Positions 11,643-22,151 are shown, numbered from the stretch's first letter. The stretch is DNA of 64,000 bases from Stentor coeruleus (GCA_001970955.1 MPUH01000061.1:1-64000); one strand, 5' to 3'. Program-made: numbers and translations. Notes: generated by a model from the letters alone, not told the origin.

Positions 11643-13418
11643 ATGGAAAATTTCAGAGAATCACTTGATGAACTAGAATCTCTAGACCCACTTGAATGGC
11701 ACAATATTCCCCAGCCTATTGTCAACGGCATAGTCTCTCTCAAAAACTGCATCAAGCAACAATCCTCTTACATCGAATCTCTCAACAAAACCTTTAAAGA
11801 CTTCGAAAACCGATACAACCTCCGCATCCTAAGCACACAAAAAACCCTTACTGAAAACATGGAAAAAACACGAGAAACTGATGAATTCATAAAAAACTCC
11901 TTTAAACACACTGAATTCAGAATAAAAGAATCATTTGAAAATTTTCAAAAAAAAATAACTGAAGAACACTTCAAAGAAAAGCACATTTTAGAAAACAATA
12001 TTAATGAAGTTAAACAAGAAATAGAATCTTTATTAGGTAAATTTGATTCAATTCCTACAATCATACAAATACAAACAATGATCACTACAGCTGCTGAAAA
12101 AGTTAAAGATACAGTAAAACAGGATATAAAAGATAAAATTATCAAACCAGAAATACAAAGTTTGACACAAAAGGTTATAAGTATAAACAGGTAAAATATA
12201 AATAGTGAATATGAAGGGAAATTTAATTTGGTTAATGAAAAGATTAAAAATACAGAGGAAAAAGTTGTAGAAAATATTAAAAACTGTGAAAATGCCTTGA
12301 GTAACAATATAAAAGAGATACAAAAGGTTCAGAATGAGAAGAATATGGTTATATATAAAGAGATAGAGAAAATATATGAGAGACTTGAGTATATGGAATA
12401 TGTGAAAAATCAATTTGAGCAACAGACAAAGGAGTCGATAATGTCATTTATTACATTTAAACAATCACAAAAACAGAATATAAAACGTTTTGAGACTGGT
12501 CTTCAATCTTGTGAGGATAATATTAAAAATATGCAACAAAGCTTGATAGATTTATCCCAACCCAAAAGTCCTCAAACAATATATTCACCAGCGATTCAAA
12601 CTTTTACATCTTTAGCTTCTCCATTTGGTAATTTTAATTACCCATCATCACCTCTTGAAAATTTGCCTGCGCTAGCGCAGGCCCAAATAGAAATCCCTCT
12701 TGATGATATATATGAAAAAATATCATCAATAAAACAAGAACTAACTGATATTATTAAACAAGAAAAAAATAAAACTATAGAATTCATTCAAGACCAAGTA
12801 AAAAATCTTGAAACCCAACGTGAAAAAACTAAAAATGTTTCAGAACAAGCTATACAAGAACTTAAAGATAAACTTTCTTGGCTACCAATAAGCTTATGCC
12901 AATTAGAAGGTATGACCCCAGGTGAGGCTAGACTTTTTACTATAGAAGCACGTTTAAGATCAGAAGAAAACTCAAGAATCCAATCATTTAATCATTTATC
13001 AAAACTCATCGAAAATTATATGAACCAAAAATCTCAAAGTGAAATCCTCGAAGCTAAAGATATAAAGCCAAACAATCCTATAGTTGAAATAAACACAAAT
13101 TCACGTAATTCTGTTATAAGGAAAAACTCACCTTTAATAGGACAGACTAGTAGTGAATGGTGGAAAAAAGCACAAGAAAGTGAAAGGAGAAATTTTAGCG
13201 AATCAGGGAGTGTAATTGGGAAAATTAAATTTTCAACACCTGTACCTGAAATTGATGAAGGTGGAGATGCTTATATAGCTTATAAAGAACGAAGAAAAGC
13301 TAGAGCTGTACCAAAATCTTGGGATATGGAGACTACTCAGATACCAAGGATACAGACCTCGTTACCTTTGAAGTCGAAAAATCATAAATCTTTTCAAAGA
13401 CCTAATAAAATTTATTAA
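11643..13418 (+). CDS. Long coiled-coil protein (586 aa, one 15-nt intron)
   Basis: Exons 11643-12190 and 12206-13418; the intron 12191-12205 is GTAAAATATAAATAG and removes an in-frame TAA. The first ATG in frame is 11643 (MENFRESLDELE). Predicted coiled coil covers most of residues 25-290 and again about 340-430, broken by a Pro/Ser-rich linker near 300-340 (SQPKSPQTIYSP and SPFGNFNYPSSP). The tail is basic and Ser-rich. No domain is recognised; a structural or cytoskeletal role is likely from composition only. A perfect inverted repeat CCTGCGCTAGCGCAGG lies in the coding sequence near 12667. Confidence 0.82.
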
Positions 13419-13572
13419 TATTCTTTATTGTAAATAACAAGAAAATGTTTTATTTCTAAATTAAGAAAGTTGGGTATAATTTTTTTGATATTTTTAAAGG
13501 TTTTTTAGGTTGAGTTTTGATTAGAATTACAGGTTAGAAGCTTCCTGCTAGCATTTGGTTTTTTTATATCTT

Positions 13573-13905
13573 TTAGTTGAAACTGTTATGGACTCCTTTT
13601 TGTTTTCTATAGAAATTAGCCGCTAAAGGAGAAGGGGTGCTATATTCTCTTGTGTATTTACGCAATGCTAAATCTTTTTTAGTGTTTTTTATTAGTGATT
13701 GACCTGAAAATGAGTCCATGTAATGCCTCATTAGTCGACAATAATTGTTCATTTTTACAGCATGCCTGTTTCCATTTAATCTGTAGAGTTCAACAGAAAT
13801 ACCAGTGGTTTTTATATTATCTCTAGATTGAAAAGGGCATTGGTCTTTTATGATAGGCTCAACACGAACACTGAGTATTCTACTTTTGATCGGAGGTAAT
13901 TCCAT
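13573..13905 (-). CDS. Hypothetical small basic protein (110 aa)
   Basis: ATG start at 13905, TAA at 13573. No known domain. The sequence is hydrophilic and basic, ending KQKGVHNSFN, with no signal peptide or membrane segment. It is convergent with the coiled-coil gene ending at 13418. It might be a real small protein, since its codon pattern is unlike the surrounding AT-rich spacer, but no homology supports it. Confidence 0.55.
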   Translation of the reverse strand: MELPPIKSRILSVRVEPIIKDQCPFQSRDNIKTTGISVELYRLNGNRHAVKMNNYCRLMRHYMDSFSGQSLIKNTKKDLALRKYTREYSTPSPLAANFYRKQKGVHNSFN

Positions 13906-14382
13906 ATATTATCTATAACCCAATACTCATTAAAAACTCCAATTTCCCCAATCATCCACTTACAACTTTCTCTTCCCCAAATTCTCATCTCCAAACCTCA
14001 TTTCTCCTAACGCAAATCTAATTTCCAAAAAAAAACCCACCCTATACAAAACCCACGTTAAATCCTAACACCCTATTACAAATCATCCAAATAAAATTAT
14101 CATCCTTAACCTTCAAAACATCATAAACTCTTTCAAATACCAAAACCTCATATTCTCCAGCATATATCACATACAATTTCTACACAATAAAACCATAACC
14201 CAAATCCTAAAACCTCATAAAAAAAACCCGGTTTTTCATAAAACTCCACATCATAAAAATCCTCACTAATCATCTATAAAACCAATATTCCTCGCCATCA
14301 TCTTTCAAATCTTCAACCCAAAAAAAAAAACTCTAAAATTTATCTTTTTCAGATATCCAAAAGCATATTAATAATAAACCTT
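13906..14382. other. Strongly G-depleted intergenic stretch
   Basis: By my count 13921-14220 holds only three G in 300 bases on the plus strand, while C is common. It lies downstream of the minus-strand gene at 14383-14784. No coding frame seen. Confidence 0.6.
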
Positions 14383-14784
14383 TTAGTTATTAACTTGGCT
14401 ACTTGGCCCTGAATTCTTCCCTTTAAGCTTATTTTTTTCATTGTAACTTGGTTCTTCTATATTATTTAAATCTTTTTTTGTCCCTGATACAGTCATATTC
14501 TCTTCATCTGAACCTTGGTCATGATTTTCTATATGCTGATAGACTGAATAATACGCTTGAAGCGTCCTCGGCAAATCTTTGTGGCTCACTGACGTGATTT
14601 GGCTTTGCCGATTATTAGGAATTATATCATTTTTCACTGAATTCCGACGATGAAACTGAGAATTGTATTTATTTAAGACTTCAAATTTTCTGCTTTTTAT
14701 ATGAGAGGATGTTTTATCATTTCCTCGCCCTTTGAGAACTCGCGTTTCTTGATGAGTTGGATTCCGCATTAATATAAATGGCAT
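14383..14784 (-). CDS. Hypothetical polar protein (133 aa)
   Basis: ATG at 14784 opens a frame of polar, Asn/Ser/Lys-rich residues, probably largely disordered. I recognise no domain. Flanking DNA supports a gene in this direction: its upstream side (14881-15180) is almost free of C on the plus strand and its downstream side almost free of G, the signature seen around genes throughout the window. Confidence 0.6.
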   Translation of the reverse strand: MPFILMRNPTHQETRVLKGRGNDKTSSHIKSRKFEVLNKYNSQFHRRNSVKNDIIPNNRQSQITSVSHKDLPRTLQAYYSVYQHIENHDQGSDEENMTVSGTKKDLNNIEEPSYNEKNKLKGKNSGPSSQVNN

Positions 14785-15277
14785 GAGTTTGGAAATTAAT
14801 CTTTGATATGAACAGAATACGTTAAAAGATTGGTTTTTTTTTTAAGTGTGAATATTGTTGAGGGTTTTAAAATTGGAGATTTTATTAGGGGAGATAAGTT
14901 AGGATAAGATTTTTTGGATGAATTTTTATGGGAAGGTTTGGGATTATTGAAACCGGTTGGGTAAAAATTTGTATTTTTGTGTTTTGGAAAAGGGAGAAAG
15001 TAAGTTTTTAGAGGATGTTAGGGCTTTGGGTAATGAGAAGGTGGAGATTAAGGTTTTTGAATAGGGTTGAAAATTTAGAGGAGATTTTAAAAAATGAGAA
15101 TGGAAATATAGGGTTGGTATTATGTGGTTTTGTTTAATATGGAGTATGAATTTATTTTTGTAGGGTTTTTTATGTATTTTATGGTTTGATGATATAGGTT
15201 TGTGTTTTTATATAAAAATTCATTATAACTTTTGATGTAAACTATAAAGAATCCAAACATTTTATAACACCAAATAA
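14785..15277. promoter_or_regulatory. Strongly C-depleted upstream stretch
   Basis: 14881-15180 holds three C in 300 bases on the plus strand, so the coding strand of the minus-strand gene is A/C/T-rich with almost no G. It is likely promoter DNA. No other element seen. Confidence 0.55.
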
Positions 15278-15551
15278 CATTTTTTATTGATTAATAAGCC
15301 TAGCTTCTCACCAAATACTGTAATATTAAATCCCAATTGCCCTCCATCTAAACAAGAATTTATATTTACAACAGAAAATGCTTTTATAATAAATATGCTT
15401 CTATAATATTCAATCATTTTTTATTGATTAATAAGCCTAGCTTCTCACCAAATACTGTAATATTAAATCCCAATTGCCCTCCATCCAAACAAGAATTTAT
15501 ATTTACAACAGAAAATGCTTTTATAATAAATATGCTTCTATAATATTCAAT
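15278..15551. repeat. Two-copy 137-bp tandem duplication
   Basis: 15278-15414 and 15415-15551 match at all but one position (ccatctaaac against ccatccaaac). No open frame. It is either a very recent duplication or an unmerged assembly overlap lacking an N. Confidence 0.92.
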
Positions 15552-15871
15552 TTAGACTCTTTTTACATCCATATTTTCCTAATAAAAATTTAACCTTATC
15601 TAAAAAAAAATCTTATTTTTATTAAACATACAAATATATTCAGCTTATGCAAATCAAGTTTGTCATATATTTTTCCTTTTATGTAATACCTACACTTTTT
15701 CATGAGATTCATTGAAAACTTTTTCGTTATAATATTTTTTCTCAATCGCATGCATTAAAGCATTGATTATAAGGCTTTAAAGCCCATATTTATATAAAAA
15801 ATATCAAATTATGCTATTTCCTACCTGCAAAAAATATTTTTCCCTAGTTTTATAAAGGATAAGCATTATTT
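15552..15871. other. AT-rich 3' flank, nothing recognised
   Basis: About 320 bp downstream of the minus-strand gene that ends at 15872; no frame or RNA seen. Confidence 0.4.
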
Positions 15872-17038
15872 TTAAGTATCAGCTTGTGTGAAAGTGCAGA
15901 AAAACCGGCCTTGTTTACACCCTAAACTATGGAGAACTCTAAGTCCTGGTAAAGATTTTGTTGTCCTTAGCGAGTTTTGGATGAATTTATGAACTTCTTG
16001 ATTAAGTTTGTATTTTTCTAGTTTTTCGTGACCATCAGCAAGCTTTTGAAACTCTTCTGGGGTGCAGGAAGCCAGCATTTCTCCTAAAATAGCTTTTTCT
16101 ATAGGGAAGCCATCAAGTTTTTCAAAGTTTTCAATTTCTCCTCTATTAAGATTTATTGTTTCACGGAACTCTTTTGAATATTTTACTCCTTGGGATATAT
16201 CGATTTGTCTTAGACTTGTCAAGCATTTTTCTGCCCAGTTCATCATGAAACTTGCTTTGAAAAGCTGAAGTCTTTGATCCCTTTTAGAAAAGTTGGAAGC
16301 TGTCTGACTTGCCAAGGAAAAAAAAGTTTGCACAACTTCTTCATCACAGATTATTAGACTCATTTCATTAAGGATTTTACTTGCTGCATAAGTATGACAA
16401 ACTGAAGTGTCAATCTCAGTCCTAATATTCTTACTTGTAAATTTCTTATTGAGCTTAGACATAAAGTTTTTCCTCGCTGCAGCTTCTCCTTTTTTCCCTT
16501 GAGTCATCCCTCCAAGTCCAGTACCAAGCGAACTATTAAACCTAGCTTTTAAATCCATAAACTTTTCCATGAGCTCAGGATTGACTAATATCGACACAAT
16601 GCTATAGGTTTCCATAGGGTTGATATTATTTAAAACAACCTCAGTGTTTACTAAAACCGGTTTTTTAGCAGCCATACCTCTTGGTTCTGGCCTTTTTGTT
16701 TCCACAGGTTTTTTTGGCTCAGGTTTTTTGATTTCAGTAGGCTTTTTCATCTCAGTAGGTCTTTTTAACCCTGAAGTTTTTTTAGGTTCTAAAGGAGTAG
16801 CCCCTGACCATACTTTTTTCGCGGTTTCTAAAGCTTCTTCTACTTTGCTGTCGATTTTCACTTCTTCTTTTTGAGATTTTTCTTGAGGTTTAGGTTTGCC
16901 TAAAGTTGGCTGAGCTTTGAATATTGTAGTCTCGTAATGGATATTGAGAAAATTGAAAAAGAATCTTCTCATAAGCAAGTTTTTGTATATGTTTAACAAG
17001 CTCTTTTGCAATAAGATAAAATTATCCTCAATATTCAT
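15872..17038 (-). CDS. Uncharacterised protein with Lys/Pro repeat linker (388 aa)
   Basis: ATG start at 17038. An N-terminal segment of about 40 residues is rich in Phe/Leu and could be a membrane or targeting helix. A low-complexity linker at about residues 85-125 repeats K-[RK]-P-[TE]-E units (RPTEMKKPTEIKKPEPKK). A predicted globular helical domain with several Cys and Trp follows at about 135-388. I recognise no family. It shares a 164-bp divergent promoter with the gene at 17203, so the two may be expressed together. Confidence 0.78.
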   Translation of the reverse strand: MNIEDNFILLQKSLLNIYKNLLMRRFFFNFLNIHYETTIFKAQPTLGKPKPQEKSQKEEVKIDSKVEEALETAKKVWSGATPLEPKKTSGLKRPTEMKKPTEIKKPEPKKPVETKRPEPRGMAAKKPVLVNTEVVLNNINPMETYSIVSILVNPELMEKFMDLKARFNSSLGTGLGGMTQGKKGEAAARKNFMSKLNKKFTSKNIRTEIDTSVCHTYAASKILNEMSLIICDEEVVQTFFSLASQTASNFSKRDQRLQLFKASFMMNWAEKCLTSLRQIDISQGVKYSKEFRETINLNRGEIENFEKLDGFPIEKAILGEMLASCTPEEFQKLADGHEKLEKYKLNQEVHKFIQNSLRTTKSLPGLRVLHSLGCKQGRFFCTFTQADT

Positions 17039-17202
17039 TTTTATTATCTACTAGTTTATAATGATACTTTTTTTTATTATGTAGGATTATCCTTTTATAA
17101 CACTTAAAAAAAAAATTTCACGCCTCCCAGCATTTTTCATAATCAAATATCTCATTTTTTTTTTGCATCTCAGCTATATATCAGATAATTATTTTTTAAA
17201 TA

Positions 17203-18615
17203 ATGGATCCTAATGTTCTTAGAGTGAACTCTGAAGCTGTGAAGATTTCTGTAGATCGATCACTTAATAGAGCGAGTATTTCAAGCTGTCATGAAAGGTC
17301 TTCAGTAGTTTCCAGACATGAAAATTCTCCTTTGATAAGAAAAAACCTACCTCAAACCTCAATACTTATAGCGACAACTCACAGTAACGATAAACGCACC
17401 CAGAAAGCTTTGTTACAAGAATACACATGCTTAAGGTCAATGGACCAAGAAACCGAAGTTATATCTTTAAAAAACCTTGAAGCCACAACCGTAACAAAAC
17501 AATTAAGAAATTTAATCTTGGAACTTCTAAAACTAAACCCTCAATGCACAATAATTAAAGATATATACGAAGTACAATCAGGGGTCTATAAATACATGTA
17601 CACCTCTGATCTTAAACGCCTAAAACTCCAAGAAGACTTAAGTAAATCTTTATCTCAAGTTATTATTAGTGGTCGTCATAAAGTCTTTCTAAAAGATTTC
17701 CAAACTCCATTAAAGCCTTCTTTACCATACAAATCAGAAACAAAATCTTCATATCATAGAATAAATCTTCTAGGACCAAATGAAGCTTATCCTATTATAC
17801 CCTTAATCTCAGGGTCATTAAAAGCTTATAAAACTCCAATGATTAAAGCAAAAAAAATACCTTTTCATAATAAAAGCTCTAGAAAATTCTCAGAAACTGA
17901 GAGGAATTCTGAGAATTTTATATCAACGAATTCACTTATCCCTTATATGAATGGAAGTAAAGTTAAAGAAGGGGCAGGAGGGTTTAAAAAGCCTTTTTTG
18001 TATTTCCCAAAGGAAAAAACCACAATGAAAAGCCAAAGACAGATGTTAAATGAAGTTAGATCCGAGCCGAAACTTTCTAAAATTACGATTTCGCCTAGTA
18101 TATTTAAAGAAATCCTTAGCGTTGATGAAGTTTGCTTTAAATACTCTATGACAAGGCAAGAGTTCTCAAGTATGTTAAGTGATTATACTTATTTAAAAGG
18201 TAAAAACAAATATATTGATGTTGAAACACTTACAAATGCATATTCTCTTGGACCTTCGATATTTAAAGGTATTGATCCTAAGTTTTTGTATAGGAAAATT
18301 CTGACTTGGGAAGAGTTTTTGAAATTTTATGTTGTGGTTGTTTTAAAAAGAAGCAGTTTTGTTGAAAGTTTAGAATTTATTTTCAATTACTTTGGTATAA
18401 GTAGTTTGGGACAAATAAGAAATTTGGATTTACCTGAGTTTGAAAGCTCCTCAAGGGTTTTTAATGAGAAAATTAAAAAACTGGTTAAAGCTTATGTGGA
18501 AAGTAGATGTGATAATTTGTTAGGAAAAGAAACGGTAGAGATGCTACAGAAAGCTAATGTGACGATATATGATTTGAGGATTTTAATTGGGATGATTGTG
18601 TCGTTTGAAAATTAA
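17203..18615 (+). CDS. Uncharacterised protein with possible EF-hand-like C-terminal region (470 aa)
   Basis: Intronless, ATG start. The first 270 residues are Ser/Lys-rich with scattered hydrophobic helices. The C-terminal 180 residues (from about 290) alternate helices and loops in the manner of degenerate EF-hand pairs (MTRQEFSSMLSDYTYLKG and a later TWEEFLKFYV), but the calcium-binding Asp/Glu positions are not clearly present. So EF-hand fold is only a guess and calcium binding is unlikely. No operon-like context; the partner is the divergent gene at 15872-17038. Confidence 0.75.
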   Translation: MDPNVLRVNSEAVKISVDRSLNRASISSCHERSSVVSRHENSPLIRKNLPQTSILIATTHSNDKRTQKALLQEYTCLRSMDQETEVISLKNLEATTVTKQLRNLILELLKLNPQCTIIKDIYEVQSGVYKYMYTSDLKRLKLQEDLSKSLSQVIISGRHKVFLKDFQTPLKPSLPYKSETKSSYHRINLLGPNEAYPIIPLISGSLKAYKTPMIKAKKIPFHNKSSRKFSETERNSENFISTNSLIPYMNGSKVKEGAGGFKKPFLYFPKEKTTMKSQRQMLNEVRSEPKLSKITISPSIFKEILSVDEVCFKYSMTRQEFSSMLSDYTYLKGKNKYIDVETLTNAYSLGPSIFKGIDPKFLYRKILTWEEFLKFYVVVVLKRSSFVESLEFIFNYFGISSLGQIRNLDLPEFESSSRVFNEKIKKLVKAYVESRCDNLLGKETVEMLQKANVTIYDLRILIGMIVSFEN

Positions 18616-19114
18616 AAGCATGGAAGATAGGATTTGAGAAATAAGATAATATTTTTTTTTGGTTTTTGGAGGAGTTTTTTGGTTTTATTAAGATTTTGAA
18701 TGTGGGTGTTAAAAAGGTTTTGGGTAATATGGATTAGAGTAAGTATGTGGATAATAGATTTCTAATTAAGTATCGAGAATACGAAAAAAATATTTAGAAA
18801 ATATTACTTTTTGTTGGGATACTGCATTTTTTATATATAAAACTATTATAATTTCCCTTATTATTATCACACATATAATATTTTAACTTCTAAATAACTC
18901 ATATCATAATTTTATCATAAAAAAAGCGCATTAAAAGCAATTTTATTAATCATTTACACAATAAAACCTTACCCATATTCCCAAAAGGTCGAAATTCTGC
19001 CAAATGATTATTTTACAATCAAAAACTTATCCCATACACAAAATCTTCTTATTTTCATAAAAACTCTTTTACACCTTACAATAATTTCTCCTATATTATA
19101 GTAATTAAATATCT
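18616..19114. other. Convergent intergenic spacer
   Basis: G/T-rich on the plus strand to about 18740, then A/C-rich to 19114; this is the expected flip between two genes that converge. Nothing else seen. Confidence 0.5.
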
Positions 19115-19627
19115 TTATAAACTCCAAAAGATTTCTCCTCTACTAATCTGCCTATGAAACTTTATTGCATTATTCGATATAAGTGAAGAATAGTTTTTTT
19201 CAGGTTCATTCTTATAATAACTCCAATATTTATTAGGATCTTCCTTTATTATCCTCCTTTTTGGCTTTACAAACTTCACATTAGGAACATTTTTGTCTAT
19301 TATTTTATAAGATTTCTCATAGAACGTGCAGTTTGTATGATTTGGTTTACTTTTCTGTATATTCCTTACAAATAGGTAGTAATCATTACGTGTAGGGGAT
19401 TTAAATGATGATGTTCCGAAATTCGACAGGTTTTGAGGACTTGAATTTGATGTTGAAAGCAAGTAAGATATTACTTTTGGCTTTGGTTCGATTATTTTTC
19501 GCACTTTTTTTAGTTTTTTCAAATGGCTTTTCAGCAATAAATCATTATATACAAACAGCTTCTTAGAATTAACAACAAAAAAACTTCTATTCCACTTTCC
19601 CAGTTTGATACTCTCTAGACTTTCCAT
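19115..19627 (-). CDS. Hypothetical basic protein (170 aa)
   Basis: The first in-frame ATG is at 19627 (MESLESIKLGKWNRSFF). The protein is rich in Lys, Ser, Tyr and Asn, with no membrane helix and no known domain. Short aromatic clusters (KYWSYYKNEPEKNY) are near residues 137-150. Lineage-specific as far as I can tell. Confidence 0.65.
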   Translation of the reverse strand: MESLESIKLGKWNRSFFVVNSKKLFVYNDLLLKSHLKKLKKVRKIIEPKPKVISYLLSTSNSSPQNLSNFGTSSFKSPTRNDYYLFVRNIQKSKPNHTNCTFYEKSYKIIDKNVPNVKFVKPKRRIIKEDPNKYWSYYKNEPEKNYSSLISNNAIKFHRQISRGEIFWSL

Positions 19628-20074
19628 TATTATTACAATTTCCACTTTCAAAGTAATAACTTAATATTCTTTATCAAATAATTTAATCTTAGTATCTATT
19701 ATAAAATATTTTATGATATGCAAAACTTTTAGTACTTTAGAAGATGCTATTTGAAAAAATACTAAAATCATTTATTTACATAAAACCATACATCATCATA
19801 CCTTACAAAGAAATTCCCTAATGCATAACCCTAAACTAATCAACCACAACTTAAATAAAGCACATCCACAAATAAGCCTTAAAACCCAAATATTCCTTTC
19901 TAATAAACCATAAATCCATTTTAACTTCCCTTCAAAAATCTAACTAAAAAACTCAAATCCAAATTCCCAATAAAAAACCCTATCAAAACTGCTAACAACT
20001 TATATAATCATCATAAAAACCCCAAAATATACACAATTCACAAAATAAAATAACTAAGCTTATAATTTCTTATT
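19628..20074. other. Intergenic spacer
   Basis: A/C-rich on the plus strand from 19790 to 20074 (downstream side of the minus-strand gene at 20075). No frame or RNA recognised. Confidence 0.45.
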
Positions 20075-20449
20075 CTAAACCTGGTTTTCAGCTTTAGTCT
20101 CTTTCTTTGGCCTACCCATCTTTTTCTTCTTAGATTCCATTTCCTCTTGTACCTTCCGATTCTGTTCAATTTCCTTAAGTAAATTATCAAGATCAATATT
20201 ATCTTCAGGCTCCATACGTTTAAGAGGTAATGTAGGGACAGTATATCCTGCTCTATCTAATGCTTCAGCTAATTGTCCAATATAGTTTTTGAAGACAACT
20301 TTGCTTTTGTAATACTTTTTCGTAGTTTCTATAAGCATAAATTCTAGTCTATGAATATATGAAGCTAGTTTTGAATTGTGCTCGATAAGCTCTTTAGACA
20401 TATCTTCGCCTCTCTTACGTTTTTTTGAGTCTTCAGGAACCTCAGCCAT
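20075..20449 (-). CDS. Small nuclear-type coiled-coil protein with one AT-hook (124 aa)
   Basis: ATG at 20449. An N-terminal basic cluster KKRKRG (residues 9-14) looks like a nuclear localisation signal. Residues 18-62 and 87-107 are predicted helices. The C-terminus has KKMGRPKKE at about 110-118, whose GRP core flanked by Lys is the minor-groove-binding AT-hook. A single AT-hook with a coiled coil suggests a chromatin-associated accessory subunit, but the family is not recognised. Confidence 0.72.
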   Translation of the reverse strand: MAEVPEDSKKRKRGEDMSKELIEHNSKLASYIHRLEFMLIETTKKYYKSKVVFKNYIGQLAEALDRAGYTVPTLPLKRMEPEDNIDLDNLLKEIEQNRKVQEEMESKKKKMGRPKKETKAENQV

Positions 20450-20463
20450 TTAGATATAATTAT

Positions 20464-21051
20464 TTAGCTTTGTATATGAAAAAGGGAGCGTTTATGGATA
20501 CTAGGAATTCTACTTGAGGATTTTGTCCTGATTCTTGGAGGAAAATGCACTTTTGCTTGACTTTTGTAGTAGTTTTTGATGGATTCTGAAGAGTTTCGTC
20601 CTTGGAATTGGATTTTCGGCGAGATTTTATGTGAAAGTTGGGTTATTGGCATGGAAATCTGTGGGATATTGGAGTAATTGTGCCATATGCTTTGGTTTTT
20701 ATTTGGGATTAGGTCGATGTTTTCTGTTTGTATAGATTTACTTATTCGATTTTCGCTTAGGGCTCTATTTAAGTTTTTAGGATTTAGGTTTTTGTTAGAG
20801 TGGTCAGATAATGATGGGACTTTTACTGATGAATCTCGGTTTTTTAGAGAAATTCTTTTGTGAGAAGATTTTGGGTAATTTTTGAGAAAGGATAAGTCGA
20901 GTTCTTGATTTTTATCAAGGATTTGATACTCTTGTAGATGATGGGGTTTTGATAATTGTAGATTGAGGAGGAGATCTGAAATCCTACGTTCTGACTTTTT
21001 AATGCGTTTTAGATATATGTTTACCTTTTGGTTCAAGTTTATATGGTCCAT
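20464..21051 (-). CDS. Hypothetical Ser/Lys-rich protein with SIQTE motif (195 aa)
   Basis: ATG at 21051; it ends 14 bp upstream of the start codon of the next minus-strand gene, which is very close for a separate gene. The N-terminal 60 residues form a likely helix; the rest is Ser/Asn/Lys-rich and probably disordered. The segment ISKSIQTEN (coded near 20715-20742) resembles an LC8 dynein-light-chain binding peptide, like the one in the 7927-9141 protein. No domain recognised. Confidence 0.7.
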   Translation of the reverse strand: MDHINLNQKVNIYLKRIKKSERRISDLLLNLQLSKPHHLQEYQILDKNQELDLSFLKNYPKSSHKRISLKNRDSSVKVPSLSDHSNKNLNPKNLNRALSENRISKSIQTENIDLIPNKNQSIWHNYSNIPQISMPITQLSHKISPKIQFQGRNSSESIKNYYKSQAKVHFPPRIRTKSSSRIPSIHKRSLFHIQS

Positions 21052-21493
21052 AATTCAAAAATATATTGTATTTACTATCTTTGCTTATTTCTTTAGACTT
21101 TGGTATTACTGATTTTTTCAAAGTAATTTTTTATCATAGTATGATTATAATAAACATTAAGCAGTATACATAATTTTATAATAGTATTTAAATATTTTAT
21201 TTGAATATTCAAAGAAGTGTTATAAAATTAAGTAAGATAAGCAACTATTTAAAATTTGCTTAACCACAAAACTTCTCTTATACCAAACCTTAAATCCTTA
21301 TATAAAATCTTCCAATTCTAATAAAAAAAACAAATTTCCTTCACTTTACCTTCAATTATAAAACCCCTTCTCATTTTTTTTAATTCCATCATCAAAAATA
21401 ATCTATTTCATGACCTTTAGATTCTTTATAATCCTCATATAAATCAATCTCCTATAATATTTAATCCAAACCCCAGCCATTATTCTTATAATA
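21052..21493. promoter_or_regulatory. Divergent intergenic region
   Basis: About 440 bp between two genes pointing away from each other. The right half is A/C/T-rich before the start at 21494. No discrete element recognised. Confidence 0.45.
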
Positions 21494-21907
21494 ATGGAAT
21501 TTGAAAATCATGTGCCCAAAGTGTTTTTAGTTTGTGCTGGAATCTCAGTACTCTGCTGTTTAGCCCGACCTGATTTTAACCTACCTCTTTTTGTTTTTGC
21601 TTGGATGATATGGAAAGAAGGTGACCCAACTCAGAAAGTTAGACTTATCATCTTAATGATTATCACTTTTATTGTTGATTTTATATGGCTCTGCTATTGG
21701 GGATCAGCTTGGGGTGATGAAAGCGAATCAGGAGGTTGGGAAGCTGGAGTTCATCATTTTGTCTTTGCCATGAGTATTATAAATTTCATTGTCAAGGTAA
21801 AGTTTATTTAGCTTGCTGCAATAGTTTTGGCGTTTATGGCTGAGAAATCTACGATAAAAAGCCAACTTCCGGATAAAGTGGCTGGATTAGTAGGGTCGAG
21901 ACTTTAG
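21494..21907 (+). CDS. Small four-helix membrane protein, possibly AGTRAP-like (132 aa, one intron)
   Basis: Exons 21494-21796 and 21812-21907; intron 21797-21811 is GTAAAGTTTATTTAG. The protein has four hydrophobic segments at about residues 9-25, 28-42, 50-68 and 86-110. The pattern of an acidic residue in helix 3 (TFIVDFIWLCYW) followed by a Gly/Trp-rich loop and a final helix pair recalls angiotensin-receptor-associated protein (AGTRAP/ATRAP) family proteins, which act in receptor and endosomal trafficking. This match is by pattern only and weak. Without the intron the frame stops early and helix 4 is truncated. Confidence 0.72.
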
Positions 21908-22063
21908 ATTTACTAATACTTTTAACTGAATGTATGAGGATTTTTCGATATATTAGAAAGGAAAATTTAAAAATTTTCTGATTAAGATTCTTTTAGAGTG
22001 AGGGTTGAAAGAAGGAAAGGAGGATGATAGGTGCTTTTTTTGAGAAAAAATTATCAGGAAGGC

Positions 22064-22070
22064 AAAAAAA
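22064..22070 (-). terminator. Pol III terminator of tRNA-Ser
   Basis: Seven A on the plus strand are seven T on the tRNA strand, one base beyond the tRNA 3' end; a canonical RNA polymerase III stop. Confidence 0.8.
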
Positions 22071-22071
22071 C

Positions 22072-22151
22072 GACAGCAGCAGGATTCGAACCTGCGCGGG
22101 AAATCCCAATAGATTTCTAGTCTATCGCCTTAACCACTCGGCCATGCTGTC
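22072..22151 (-). tRNA. tRNA-Ser (anticodon AGA)
   Basis: On the minus strand the 80 bases fold as a type II tRNA. The 7-bp acceptor stem is GACAGCA/TGCTGTC. The D-arm is GCCGAGTGGTTAAGGC, with the box A sequence. The anticodon stem is ATAGA/TCTAT around loop CTAGAAA, anticodon AGA. A long variable arm is paired GGGA/TTTCCC, and the T-arm GCAGGTTCGAATCCTGC carries box B. The long variable arm and AGA anticodon (inosine-modified at position 34 in eukaryotes) identify Ser reading UCU/UCC/UCA. No intron and no encoded CCA. Confidence 0.97.

Noticed and set aside
15278-15551. CRISPR or satellite array
   Set aside because: Only two copies, no spacers, and a eukaryotic setting.
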